From the NCBI GenBank assembly GCA_009602725.1, contig WELB01000104.1, positions 23,593-74,172 on the forward strand: DNA of 50,580 bases, written 5' to 3'. The position numbers and the translations under genes were made by a program. Positions 11,501 to 23,976 of this stretch are shown piece after piece. The notes below the pieces were generated by a model, which saw only the letters and a list, made by a program, of their open reading frames with translations, was not told where the DNA came from and made no database searches. Each line of letters opens with the position of its first letter. Position 1 is the first letter of the stretch. Origin of the DNA: Spirogloea muscicola. Taxonomy: Eukaryota > Streptophyta > Zygnematophyceae > Spirogloeales > Spirogloeaceae.

Positions 11501-14500
11501 GTGGCCTGAGGTGCACTCCATGGCCCATTTAAGAGCTTCTTCACCCCATCTTTCCCGGAGATCTCCCTGCAAGTAGCCATAGCTTGATCAGTACATTAGA
11601 GGAACAAAGATGCAGAATGACGCACATGATGCATATTCATAGTCATCTTGTCTGTAACCTTGGCACAGCCAAACTGAGGATGCTGCCCCTCAGTGGAGCA
11701 GAGGTTGAAGAGGCTGTCAGAATAGAGACCTGGAAAAAAATCGCATCCACAACAGAGAGAACTAATGATGAGAGCAGAGACGCAGACGGTAGTGCAGTCC
11801 TGGCAGGAGTCGCATGTTCCACCTCCCACATTAGAGAGCCCTTCTTGCTCTGCACGTACTTGATCAAGGAAACTACCTGCAAAATGTTAAAGAAGCCCAC
11901 ATGATTGAGGAACACAGTGTTGAAGCATGTTCAACGAAGTAAACAAAAATTCTCTACACTCTGCAAATCTGGCCGACTTGTACCAGCAAATGGCTCTTCT
12001 CATACTGGGTAATACAGCTCTCATATGCCACACATTGGCAGTGCAAGGTGCGTGACGAATCACCGCAGGCATTAAGAGGCCACTCTGCAAGGACAGAGGC
12101 CACCATAGGACTAAGGCTCAGAAATATTTAATGTAATATATTCTCGAGGCAGCATACACTTGCCTGTTGCTTATACTCGCCATCTCCTCGATCTGACCCA
12201 TCATAGAGTTCCAAGTGCCGGCCCGCAAGAGAATACAAGAGGTTCACCAGCAGCTGCTGGCAATGCTCAAGCACAATGGCCTGGGTGCTATCCATGGAGA
12301 CAAATGTGACATGGAACAGGAGGGGAAGGTGAGGTCGGAAGTCTTCATCGTTCTCGTAAGCAATTTCAGCCAAGAGGATGAGCGCAATGCCAGCTCTGGA
12401 GACCCAGTGATGGCCTGCCATAGGGTCAAATCTTGGCTGCGCCGCCGGGCCAGTCAAATGTGCAGAGGCTGCATCCAAAGGAGCCAGTGGCTCCAGGAAG
12501 CTGAATCCGTCCCCACTATCCCGGGACCCGTGGTGGCCCTGCACCAGTAGCTGACATGAGCATCAGTGCAATGGACCATAACGTATTAAAGACTGCACAA
12601 CCACAGGTTCCCAAGTGGGCAAAAGAGGGCTTTCAGGAGATGTCAAATGTATCAGAGCCAACAAAATGATAGTCACTTGTCATCAAGTGAAGCTGGGTTG
12701 TGAACGGCATTGCTACTACTACAAGGCAATGGAGCTACAATGACACTTGCATGCAGGAAACTTGTGCAAGATCCACAGACCAGAAGAAGCAACAGTAGGT
12801 AATCAGACTGCCTGTTAAGAAGGACATGACCTGATGTTGAACATGCCTTTAATTACATGCAAGTGGCTGAAAGCATGCGACAAAATGCACACTGAATGAC
12901 GGGTTATTCTTGGACATGCCAAACAACCTTGTGGCTGCCGGTTGATAGCGGCCTGTGGGGTGCCATGACTGGACTGGAATGGCTGACCCAGCCCATCGCT
13001 TGCGGCAAGTGCCCATTTGGAGTGGTGCGCCCTCCTGCTCCTCCTGACCCGCCTACACCGCCCCTCCCAAAAGCAATGTGTCCCCAGTGCGAGCTCAAGC
13101 TCGTATCAAGGAAACTGCTTGTTGAAGTGCTAGGATGTTTGAAGGCATCAGATGCCTGCTTGCAGAGGAGCAAGGAGAAACACTGGTCACTAACATGTAT
13201 GGCGGACGCGTTGTAGGAATTTGTAGAATTTCGTCAACAGTGTTGCATAACAATTCATAGACAGAGTGGCGAAGCAATCATAAATATAAACTGTCTGCAT
13301 CTAGCTGCCAATATTTCTCCTCACCTCAGATAGCCCTACAGGATCTTTCAAAAACTCAAGGTCTGCACCGCTGCTTCCCTCCAACTGTTGTCTTTCTCCT
13401 AAAGGATCAGGATCTTCCTCGAGCATTCGCTGTGCCAGCTCATACACCTGCACAGGCAGACACCAGAAACACCTGAAGGGCCTCCCTCAGAATCAAGTTC
13501 CTTCTCAAACTTAAGCTGCCCAATCCATACTCAAGGTGCCGTATTGATGGTTCTGGCGGGCTGGTAACATACGAGATGGTCAATTGTGGACCGCGGCGAA
13601 ATTCTCGCCAGATACAAGCTGATCCGCTTGGCCACTGAGAAATACGTTACAAGTGCCTCACTGATTTCGCCCGACGCATTGCTGTCGCAATCCTCAATAC
13701 CCTGAACTCAAAAGAAGCTAAATGACGAATGTCAGCCACTTGCTGCAACACATGTAAAGTGCAAATCGAGACAGCATCACCAAGAATACCTCACTGAATC
13801 TACAGGGCTACGTAACCAGGGTAACCCCACCTTTGTGATGAGGAAGTCAAGTACTGGAACAATATTGCGCCACCTTGCTGCCACTGTTGACCACAGCTTC
13901 TCAATCTCATCTGGAAACTGGTCTCCATGCTTCCAGGTGACATAATACAAGCTTTTCAGAAGCCTCTCGCTCCAGCCAGACTCCCAAAGCGCAGCAAAAT
14001 TCAGATTCTCCATCCACGGGGCCATGCATGTCAAGACCTGCCACATGACGAGGGTTGGGACTTCGCTTTTCACTGAAGAGTTGCTACTGCAGCATCGACA
14101 TGCTATTTTGCATCTTGAATTCTCAGCAGGGGTACTTGCAAGGTCAACTCGAACGTCTTGCACTGCAAATGCATGCCACTATACACCTAGCTTGGAACAC
14201 TTGACATGTGTGACTGACGGCTCATTGCAGCTGGCAGTCCTTTGAGCTACCTGGTGCTGTGCAATGATGTCTACAGCATCCAACTGCCGCTGCATGATCT
14301 CCTCACACAGAAGCTCGCTAAGCTCCGGATGCTCCTTTGCCAGCTTCGCGCTTAATTGGAACTGGAACTGCTGATAACTATCTGGTAGGCTCCCCACAAC
14401 GGCAGCTCTGTAACGAGCGCCCTCACCTTCCTCAGACCACTCTCGAAGTGAAAGCGTCTCTAACATCTGTAGAGCGTCGTCGCGAATCTGTCGGGAGGGG

Positions 14501-17500
14501 TCCACGACCTGAGCAAAGCAGATGCCAGACAGCATTGTCATGACCAGTATGTCGTCTGCATGAATGCATATGCAGCTGAAGGCAGACAACCTCCACCAAC
14601 CTTGTAGAGGATGAGCGAAAGGAGTCTCTGAATGTCACACTTTGGGATGTGATGCCTCATGTATACTTCAGCGAGCACAGAGAAAAAGCCGTCGGCAACA
14701 CTAGGGTCTGGCGAGTAGCACTGCAAATGAGAGAAACGACTGCAAGTCAGCAATCGCATGAAAGCTGACCTCCCAGCCCAATACCACAGCTTGTGATGCT
14801 GTGAGAGCTTGCATTGCAACAACTGCATGTTGAGCATTGAGTTTTGTTACCACAAAGCTGCAAGGGTCATATATTGGTGTGTGATCGAGCACCTGGTCGA
14901 TGCAGGCCGGAAAGAGATCGAGGTTGGTTTGCAGGAGGTTGAGCAGCCCCATCTTTGCAAGTAGGACTCGCCACGAGCCCTTGGATCTCTCCTTCTCCGT
15001 GAGCAGTCCCGAGCCTAACATCCTCTGCTGAAACTGCACGGGGCCGCTCAAGATCATCCTCGAAGCCAACGGCGAGGAGGAGGGAATGCCCAGAGACTTG
15101 ACATTTGGAGGCGGCTCCATGAGCAAGCCTTTGATCCAGTTGACCACCTTCCCGGACATCCGCCTCACGCCGTCATCAAAGCAGGGCCCGTAGAGGAGGT
15201 TGCCCATGGCAGTCATGGCCGCCCACTGCTCACAGCAACAGCGCACAGCATTGGCGGCTTGCATTGAACTTGCCCAGAAAGACACGACGAGACAGCACTG
15301 GCCTTTACAAGCAACAAGTATGGAACGTGAACATGAGCACAACAGCTGATGAGAAGACAATGTGAAGTCTTTCTTAGGCTTAATAAATCCAAATGCTCTG
15401 CAGGTAAGAGGCAACTCGGAAAAATCCGTGTTTCTAATCAGCTAGAGAAGGAGCTTAATGGCGACCTGAATGGCTTCCAGTTGTTCAATGATCTCTTTCT
15501 CGAGCACGGCTCTTTCCGTGGCATCCTTGGTGCGCAACATATGGGTGGCCTTGACACGTTCAGCTTCCCGCCAGTAGCCATTGCCCTGCTGTCCTCCCAG
15601 AACAGCAGGATCTTGACACCACGAGGCAAAGTGATCAAATAGTCTCTTCCTCAACCTGGACAAACACATGACCAGCACATAGATGTCAGCATGCTCCAGC
15701 AAGTTCTGCAGCAGCTGAGATAAGGACATGCTTTGCCGACAGCTATTAACTCACTTGGTATCAAAGCTCTGCGGGGAGCACTGAACTAAATCCACGGCCA
15801 GGGTCTTGACCACAGAAGCCAAACAGAACCTCAGGGGCTGCGTGTCCAGAAAATTTTCTGTGGCTGAGCGGTCGATCTGCCTCATGAGGTCGTCCAGGAA
15901 CCTGAGGAAGTGCATCCTCAGCATGCCTTTCTGTTCCAGCATACTTGGCCACAGCCCATCTGCCGCACGCATGTAGACTTGCGCCTCAAAGACGCGGATT
16001 TCTTCCTCTCTGGGTCTCTGACTCTGTCACCAACCAAGAAGCAGGACTAGGACAATCTGTCAGCAAGTGCGCCAGCACTATGAGTATGAAATAAGGTCAA
16101 CAGGGTACTCTTCTTTGTGTGTCTCTGACGAGCTGTGCATTGGGCCTCCTCATTGCTCTGTGAGGTGGCAGCTCATGTAGCTGCAAAGAGCTCTAAGATA
16201 CCTTCAACATTCAGGTGGCATTCAGGTGCAAAACAACACAAGCAAGCTACTCACTTTCCACTTTGTTCGATTTTTCTCAAGATCAGCGTGGAGCTCATCC
16301 ACATAAGACGACAGCTCGCTAAGCACAACCTCACACGCATCTGGATGTGCATGGCCGGCTGCCAATTTAGCTGCACTCTGTTCGAGGCACAAGAGGGGAT
16401 GACATGTCAAGCTAGTCCAAAGCAAACCTGGTAAGGACCCTCAAAACGAGGTGTACTAAGCGAGCTGGTAATGTTCCTCAAAACGAGGTGTAAAAATTAC
16501 CAAGTCCAAGCCTTTTAACATGTCACAAATCAAGCCCCAGACTATAACCAGGTCACAGGCATCTCCAGGGTGCACAGACATTCATGTAGTAGATGCAAGA
16601 GGGAGCACGAATACAAGTGACAGACTCAACACCTTTAGCAGAAGAGGATTAGGCTATACTAACCAGCTGTGCATCTGACCCAGATTTCAATGCAGGTAAT
16701 ACGAGGTGCATGAGGTCCTTGATGGACTGCACGCCTCCATCAGGAGCGTCTTCTGGTGGGCAAGCACATGCAAACATGGCGTAGCAGAGCCACTGCTCAA
16801 TCTTCCCATCGTCATACGAGCTCCTCTCCCGCATAGCTGTGTCAGTTGGGGAGATTGCCGCAAGCCTGGCGGCTACTTCCAACCTGATGCAGCAGAGGGC
16901 AGCAGGTATCACTCAGCACCTCACAATGTGCATGGAAGCAAATCATGAATAATGACAATGTGGACAATCAGGAGGACACAATCTTTGGTAATCGTCTAGT
17001 AGGGTGTAAGGAAGACCTGGCGCCCATGACAGCAGCGGGAAACAGCTCAGCCACATGCTTGACGAGCTCGCTGAGGCATCGCGCCCATCTCGCCCTGTCT
17101 GGTCCTTCTAAAACAGACCGCAGTGTCACATCTGCGGGAGCCGGCTCCCATTCACTTCGCAGGTCGTGCCATGTCCCTAAGTCCCAGTAGCATTGCTGAA
17201 CAATGTCCTCCTGGAATGTGCGAAAAGTCACAAGTGTGTTTATGGTTGAGAGCATCTAATGTCTTGGCTACAGGACAGTTCCATGGTATGAAAGTGGATA
17301 GCAATGAGACATAAGTACCACTAAGATAAGAAGCTGAAGCAAACATACTGAGCAGCAAGACGAGAAGCTTAGTGACAACTGATACAACTGCTTACCCCTG
17401 TCTCTTCCAGCACATCGATCACAAAAGTCTGCTCAGTAATGGGTCTGATGCTTCTTCTCGCTGCCATTTCGGCTAGCTCTGTACGAAGAGCGCGGATGCA

Positions 17501-20500
17501 GTACAGAAGCTCGAGTGCCATCCTTCGTGTCTAGATGCCAGAAAAGAAGTTGCACGAGCTAAGTGATGATTGTGAAGCTACTCCATAGCAAGTGTCACAT
17601 GCAGCTATAGTCATGAAGAGCTGCCAAACCATAATTCCATTCAATTGCGAAAACAATGACCAGCCCATGAATATGGCTCTGTTGAAGCCAATCCAAATCT
17701 AAACAGCCTGTAATGTAAATGGTAAGCACCTGTATATCAGTCGAGCAGAGAAAGATAAGGCCAACAGCTTCCATGCCAGAAGGATCGAAGTTACCAACTT
17801 GACCCTCGTCTCTTCCTGCTATGAAGACCTCAGACTCGGCAGAAGAAGTCTCTGAGCTTGGCATGGAAGCTGCTGGACGAGACTGCAAATCCTGCAGTCC
17901 TGCCTCCTGCGTGCACTTTGTGCAAGCCATACCCGTCAGCAATGACCGAAATCATGATATAGAGCCTGCAGATTGACGTACAATTCAACTAGCACCGGCA
18001 TGAATGTGAGAGCAGCAGCAAATTACCTCAACATGGCAAGCTCGCCAAGCGTTTAGGAGCTGTACTAGACGTTGTAGGGAGGTGTGAATAAGGAGCGGGT
18101 AGTCGTCTGGTATCCGCAGGATGAAATTTGCCATCCCCCTTACCACAGCAAATCTGCTTTGCGGAAGGTCCTGAACTGTGCGGAAAAGGACCTGCACAAA
18201 AGAGAATCTAAGCTCCATCATATTCAGCATTCTGCCATGCCAGAGTTGCCACCTTAATCCCAGACTCAAAGTCTGGCAAAGGCAAAACCAGCGGGATGTA
18301 CATACTCCTCCTACCCAAGAAATGAAAGCAGGGCTGGACATTCAATTTCTCAAATGTTGAACGGTCAGGCTGAAAAACCAACAAAGGGTCTATGCAAGAG
18401 ATCGTCATTAAGCACAGCTGCATCACGACTGACGATGGTCGGCACCTGCACCGCTTCTTCACGAACACCTGGCTCTATGCTGATGGCATAAGCTGGTATT
18501 ATTGTGGTCATCTTGTCGTCCCTCCACTTCTCACGGATCAGATGCGGTACACACTTGAGGGCCCAACGAAAGACCACCCATCCCTTCTCCTTCTCTTTGT
18601 TCAACGGCTCTGACACATGACCCACATCAATGTCAACTTACATACACAATGCATACAGAGCCGCCAATCTCCAAGAATCTGTTGCATACTCTACAGTCAT
18701 CTAGTCCAACAGAGCCCTTCCGGCGTTAGGCCTCACAGCTTAATCCTCCATGTCTTACCACTGGGTGGCCTAGTAGTCGTGAGCAAGGCTTGACCATAGG
18801 CATTGTGGCAGGCCTTGATGATGGCCCCAATGGCAGCTCGAATCTGGGTTAAGTACTGCCCTAAAGGCCCGTCAGCAGCAGCTGCGTCCGAGGACAGTGA
18901 CAACCCCTGCTGCAGTGACAGGCCCCTGCTGCTCAGCGAAGGAGACAAGGCTGCCGGTGAAAGCCGCGGCGACGTCCCTGGCGTCTGTGGAGGCAGCGCT
19001 AAAGAAGGGCTCCTGTCCATGCTGTGCGTGACCGTAGGCGTTGCAGCTTTGGCGGCATTGGCAAACGATGGGGGCTGCAAGATGCTCTGGACCACCGCCA
19101 GCAGCGCCCGTATGCCCACAACCTGGCAGGGACAACAACGCCGTATCCATCTGGGATGAGAGTTCTACTGAAGTGCTACTGTAGTGCTTGCTCCTGGCAA
19201 CTTTACAAGGGAAAACTAGAAGCATGGAACACAAGAAAAATGTGTGAAGCACTTACCAACACCAACTCAAAAACTTTTAAGACCTCTCTAAATCAAGCAC
19301 GCTGTGAAGTGCATCAGGAGTTGTGGGTTTGTAATCGATAGGTCAGAGCAGCAAAGATTCAGAAGCTTTGACATTCGGCTCTGCTTTGACATCTCATTCT
19401 CTGGGCCTTCATCATGGGGGAGAAGCTTGTCAGTATTGTTAGATAGCATGCAATTCATTACCTTAATTTCGCCAAGGGAATCAGGGTGACGGAGGAGCTC
19501 CATCACAAGGTGTGTCATGGCAAAGTCGATATCAACTGCTGCCATGGATACACAAAGATCGACCACAACGTCGTGCTGACCATCACCAACCAGGAGGCCC
19601 TTCCTCAAGGCGCTCAAGAGGTGCGATGCCACGCCCTGCACACATGTAAATTCGTCAGTGAAAACAACAGCATCTTGACCATGTTCACAGGTGCTGACAC
19701 AGCTGAAGGGTTGAAACAGCTTCTTTGTGCCTCATTTGCTAGAATGCATTCATCTGAGATGTGGTAGAATATTCATTTAGAATGACTTTGCACGCACCTT
19801 GCATGGTGAGTGGCCTTGTCCTTAGACACCTCATATAAACAAACATGTCACAACCTGAACGACTTGGTGAGAGGACTGTAGGCTAGAAAGTAGGAGAGAC
19901 CTGGAGGTAGACCCACACGCGGCTCGTTGACTGCGAGGGGCCATAGATTTTCAGGTAGAATCGCACCAGGCGGTGGATGCCGTCCAGTGCCATCGAGCGA
20001 TATGTCTTCTCCTGACCACAATACGATCATACAGGTGAAACGACCAGCGCTGCTCAAACCATGGCCCAACCAAATCACGCCAATATCTACGACCCAATTC
20101 AGACCTGGTCTGAAGGGTGGCATAAGATGCAGCAATGGCTCGGACGTGCTCACGGCCTGCACTACAGGACCTTCTGATGGTCAGGATTCCCTGCGACTTA
20201 CTTTGAGCAACTTGTAGAGCGATTCGAGGGTCGACGTAAAGAAGCGATCAAACGTGGCATAATCACCCAAGCAAAGCAGGAGCGCAATCAAAGGGTAGCC
20301 CACCTAGCCCACAGATAGACGATGACCCTCGTATGAGTCTTGAAGAGTTGCATGTAAGCAGCAAGCAAAGACTTCGCAGCACGTGCAAGCGGCGGGGCCA
20401 TGGGCCATCCCAGCTTAACAGAGGACCAACTCTTGCGCCAACTTGAACATGTTGTTGATACAGGGCTAGTATGACTGTTTCAGTAAAAGCAGATATAGCC

Positions 20501-23500
20501 TTTTCAAAACCCTCGAAGGAGACCTCACCAGAAGGTGTTTGTTGGACCGCTCTATCCACTGAGAGAGCTGGAAGCGCATGAAGGAGACAGCCTCGTGCCA
20601 GACGACCAACGGCGCATCTTCGCTCTTGCTGGAGGTTGACGTACTGCTGATGCCTGGCGGCGGCCAGCGATCCGCCAATGGTGCCAGAATAGCGGTCAGC
20701 ATGGCACACAGAGCGTGTTGCAGCTCCGTCTTGCGCTTAGACGGCACCCTCATCAGCGGGTTGGCCTTCACCACAAAGTTGCGTGACGCCAATAGCTCCT
20801 CCCGGGTCTCGACCTGCGGACCCCGGGGCTCATGTCAAAATCACCATCATCAGTTCAGTGGGCTCTCTCGAGAATTCAACATTATCAGGCCTGGCCTCAG
20901 GATGCTCTTGTAATCAGCAGCTAGTATGTCTTGCTGCCACGGCCTTTAGCTACACTCCGATTAGGAAATGCATGAGACAGCTCAAGAGCCTGGGCAGTGC
21001 AGCGCTTTGTATCTTAGACCAATGCAAAAGTCGAGTGGACATATAAGTTGGAGACAGATATAAAAGTGAAGATGGTGACGTGAACTTGTTCCCAAAGGCA
21101 GCAGATAATGAAGGGGGAGAGCAATCCTGGCAATCACAGGGAGGCGGAGGTAACGCATGCCGTGGATGATTGACAGCAGCTCTGAGCGTGTCGCCTGCAG
21201 ATCGAGCCGCTTGCCACTCAGCTCCTGCAGGATAGCGGTCGTGAACACCTCTACGACGGGGATCTGCCGCATCATCCCCGAGAGACCGCCCAGCCGCTCT
21301 GGGACACCGTCACAGGCCCGAGCATCCAGCTCGCTCAGAAACCTGGTGGTGACGCTGTCAAACCTGCCCATTTCAAGAGGGCAAAAGGGAGCAGATGTGA
21401 CGAGTGCCCAAGAATGCAAGTTGCTGAAGGTGCTCACAAGCTGTTCTCTGCTACATCTTGTGCGTTGACGCACAGTGTTACGCCTTTGCAGTTCTGCGGT
21501 GAACGGGGCTTCCAAATGGAAGGGCTTTGATTTTTGCATTAGGGGGCTCCCTGACGAGTGGATGGGACAAGTAAGCAGACAAGTCGTCGCATGCCAATCA
21601 CAAGCTTGCTGTCTCTAAACCTCGTGTGCTAACAGATATTGCAGCATCACCACAGACGGGGCTCCCGACCAGAAAGGACTGATATCTTGTGTGCGGGGAG
21701 TCTATTGGTTGCTGTGCAGAGGCAAACAAGAGGAGGCAATGCTGCCCCACCGCGTTACTGCCAGTGCGCCCAGGAGCTGTGCGACATGGTCCAGCAGGAA
21801 GCTGCGGAGGTCGACGAGGCTCGAATACTCTGCCTGGCTGACCAGCCTGCTGCCGCGCCGCAAGCAGGGTCAGGCCAAAGGCGCTATGCCTACAGCATCA
21901 CTGCGAAAGCCTACGGCCCATTGCAATCAGCTGAAACGTCCACTCTGCATTCCCGCCACACTTCGGGCACGGCAGCGAAACAGTGGGAAAGTGTCTCGCC
22001 TGTCCGCATTGATCAGCCAGTCAAAGACAAACTCCTCGAGGCCAAGCCACAGCGACTCTGCAGGTCGGCACACGGGCGTCTGTCATCAAGCGCTTGGCCC
22101 ACGGCATCCTGGCACTGCATTCTGACGTGAACGCTGCAGAATCACTTGCAGCACGATGACATGGTGGCTCAGCAAGCACGTCGCCGCAGCCGAAGGAGGG
22201 TTTGCTGAAGAGTCGGCAGTAACCTGGCAGCCCGTTGGGCGGGCAGGACTCTACGAAGTGGATGCAGGCCGAGCAGAAGATGCACTCCACAGCCAGCTGC
22301 AGGAGCGCCACCACGTCCATGGCGGCAAGTTGTCATCAATTGTTGGAGGTCAGAGCATGGGGTCAGAGCATTGGCAGCCCAGTGTCGCCGAGTCTTCAGT
22401 CAAGCCACTCTACAGGCAGCTCTAGCACAGCGGCCGGCTATATTGTGGTCTGGTGAAGGCCTGGAGAGACGAGCCCAGCAGCGGTGCCGTACCTTGCGCT
22501 GAATGCTGGCGGCTTCATTGGCGCCCTTGGGGGACTCACTGCATCACGCCGCCAGCAAGAGGGACCCCAATGGCCCTCAGCCTCCAGTCGAGAGCTCTTG
22601 CATGCCACAGTGGCAGGCAGCAGGGCGCGGCTGGGTGCGCACCTCTCGCGCCACTTGAGCAGGGCCTCGAGAAGCGGCAGGGGCGTGTGCGTGGCCACCA
22701 TGGCCAGCGAGTCCAGCACCTGCTCGTACGGCGGGTCCGAGATGCGCAGGTACTGGCCATCCTGGACTCGCGGCACACCGCCAAGGTCAGCTTAACTTCC
22801 TCTCATTTTCATGGTTGGTTGTATCTAGTCACTCTAACCTGAATGACCCTACATCCTGCACTTCAATGACCCTACATCCTGCACTTTAGGAAGTCATACC
22901 TAATTAAAAAGGTCATTGCTTCAACCTGGATATTCAGTGTCAGCTCCATTGGGGCGGTGACGCGAGAACCACGAGGCTCCTAACTGAGGGCTGCCACTGC
23001 GGCTCTGAGGGCGGCGGGGAAGGAAGGGGAGGAAGGAGGGAGGAGGGAGGCGAGGGAGGGCGGACCTGAGCCTGCGCGATGTCGATGCGGCGGCGGGCGA
23101 GCGGCAGGAAGCGGTGCAGGAGGGCCTCGACGATGAGATGCGCGGGCGCGCGGGGACCCCCCGCCCCCGCACCGCTTGCCGCCGCCACTCCCGCCGGCGC
23201 CGGAGGCGGCGGCGGCGGCGGCGGCGNTGGGCAAGGCTCGTCGCTCGGGACGCCGCGGGTGCAGCTCGGCGCAATGGTGAGGATGAAGAAGCCGGACGCT
23301 GGGAGCCAAGCATCGAGGAGAGGCTGGCTGGGCGGCCCTGCAGCACCTGGCGCTCCGTCAGCTCGGTGAAGCCCGCCAGCACGGCCGTGACGCCGCCGAA
23401 GATGCCACCGCCGTCGGCGGCGACGGCGGCGGCGGCGGGCGCTGCCTGAGCAGCCATCGGGCGGAACGGCGGCGGCGGAGAGTGGCCGCTGGCTGAGGCC

Positions 23501-23583
23501 GTCGGCGCTGAGGACAGCGGCGGCGACTGCCATGGCGCATGGGTGTAAGCAACCCCCACCGTCTTGCCTCGGGGGATCGACAC
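8550..23583 (-). CDS. Furry-like (FRY/MOR2/Tao3) cell morphogenesis scaffold
   Basis: Furry proteins are giant HEAT/ARM-type scaffolds for NDR/LATS kinases that control polarised growth; plants have one of about 2150 aa. Exons in transcript order: ?-23066, 22761-22643, 22538-22493, 22296-22224, 22057-22000, 21846-21751, 21363-21138, 20813-20529, 20303-20202, 20011-19901, 19635-19462, 19122-18759, 18609-18446, 18191-18027, 17906-17730, 17530-17396, 17210-17017, 16883-16664, 16377-16255, 16023-15755, 15655-15466, 15225-14893, 14720-14601, 14508-14251, 14037-13831, 13701-13573, 13447-13325, 13155-12928, 12538-12164, 11876-11730, 11566-11243, 11101-10886, 10689-10531, 10283-10066, 9876-9798, 9511-8993, 8678-8550. 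Exons 2-37 sum to 6855 nt (2284 codons plus TGA) in perfect phase. Seen: [123 protein letters not shown]. Two GC donors occur, after 22000 and after 12164. The start in exon 1 is unresolved: the better-looking upstream frame does not join the conserved frame across the N at 23227. Confidence 0.93.
16439..16493. repeat. Direct repeat CTCAAAACGAGGTGTA, two copies
   Basis: The 16-mer occurs near 16440 and again near 16478, about 38 bases apart, inside the Furry intron between exons 18 and 19. It is short and of unknown meaning. Confidence 0.6.
22842..22886. repeat. Tandem duplication, 23-base unit
   Basis: Two adjacent copies beginning AATGACCCTACATCCTGC lie at 22842 and 22865, in the first intron of the Furry-like gene. 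Confidence 0.8.
23200..23227. repeat. CGG run ending in a single undetermined base
   Basis: A GGC/CGG run in Furry exon 1 ends at an N (23227). On the minus strand the frame upstream of it ([20 protein letters not shown], then [12 protein letters not shown]) looks like protein. The frame downstream ([12 protein letters not shown]) is certainly coding, but the two are out of register. A length error at the N, or an unrecognised intron, would explain this. Confidence 0.6.
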
Positions 23584-23880
23584 TGGCGCAAATCGTTAGT
23601 GGTGGAGCCATGTCGGGAGGTCCAGCGTCTCGTCAAGGTGTCCCCAACAATTGGCAGATAGGGGAGCTGGGGCGAGGCGGGGACAGAGACGCCGCAAAAA
23701 ATCATCAGCGAGCGGTGAAGGACTATTGCATGACATTTTGCCCCGCTTGAGGCTGTCCAACTTCTGCAAACCGGCTGAGCAAACGTCTTGTCAATCAACT
23801 CCCGAAGTGTAGCCCCCGGGGGTCATTCGACCTTCCCGCCCGAACGATTACGATTTTAGAGAACGAGTAAATTTCCTCCG

Positions 23881-23932
23881 AAACCGCCGTCGCTGCCGCC
23901 GCCGCCGCCGTCGCCGCCGCCGCCGCTGCCGC
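23881..23932. repeat. CGC/GCC triplet run
   Basis: A nearly pure CCG/CGC tract directly upstream of the first recognisable TAD1 exon. It sits where the missing 5' part of that gene would be expected. Confidence 0.65.
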
Positions 23933-23976
23933 GTTCCTCCTCACAAGCCTTGCAATGGAGCGGCGCACTCGCGCAG

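Noticed and set aside
8550-23583. Proteasome activator PA200/BLM10 as identity for the large minus-strand gene
   Set aside because: HEAT-like repeats first suggested it, but [25 protein letters not shown] and [17 protein letters not shown] are Furry/MOR2 blocks in the correct order.
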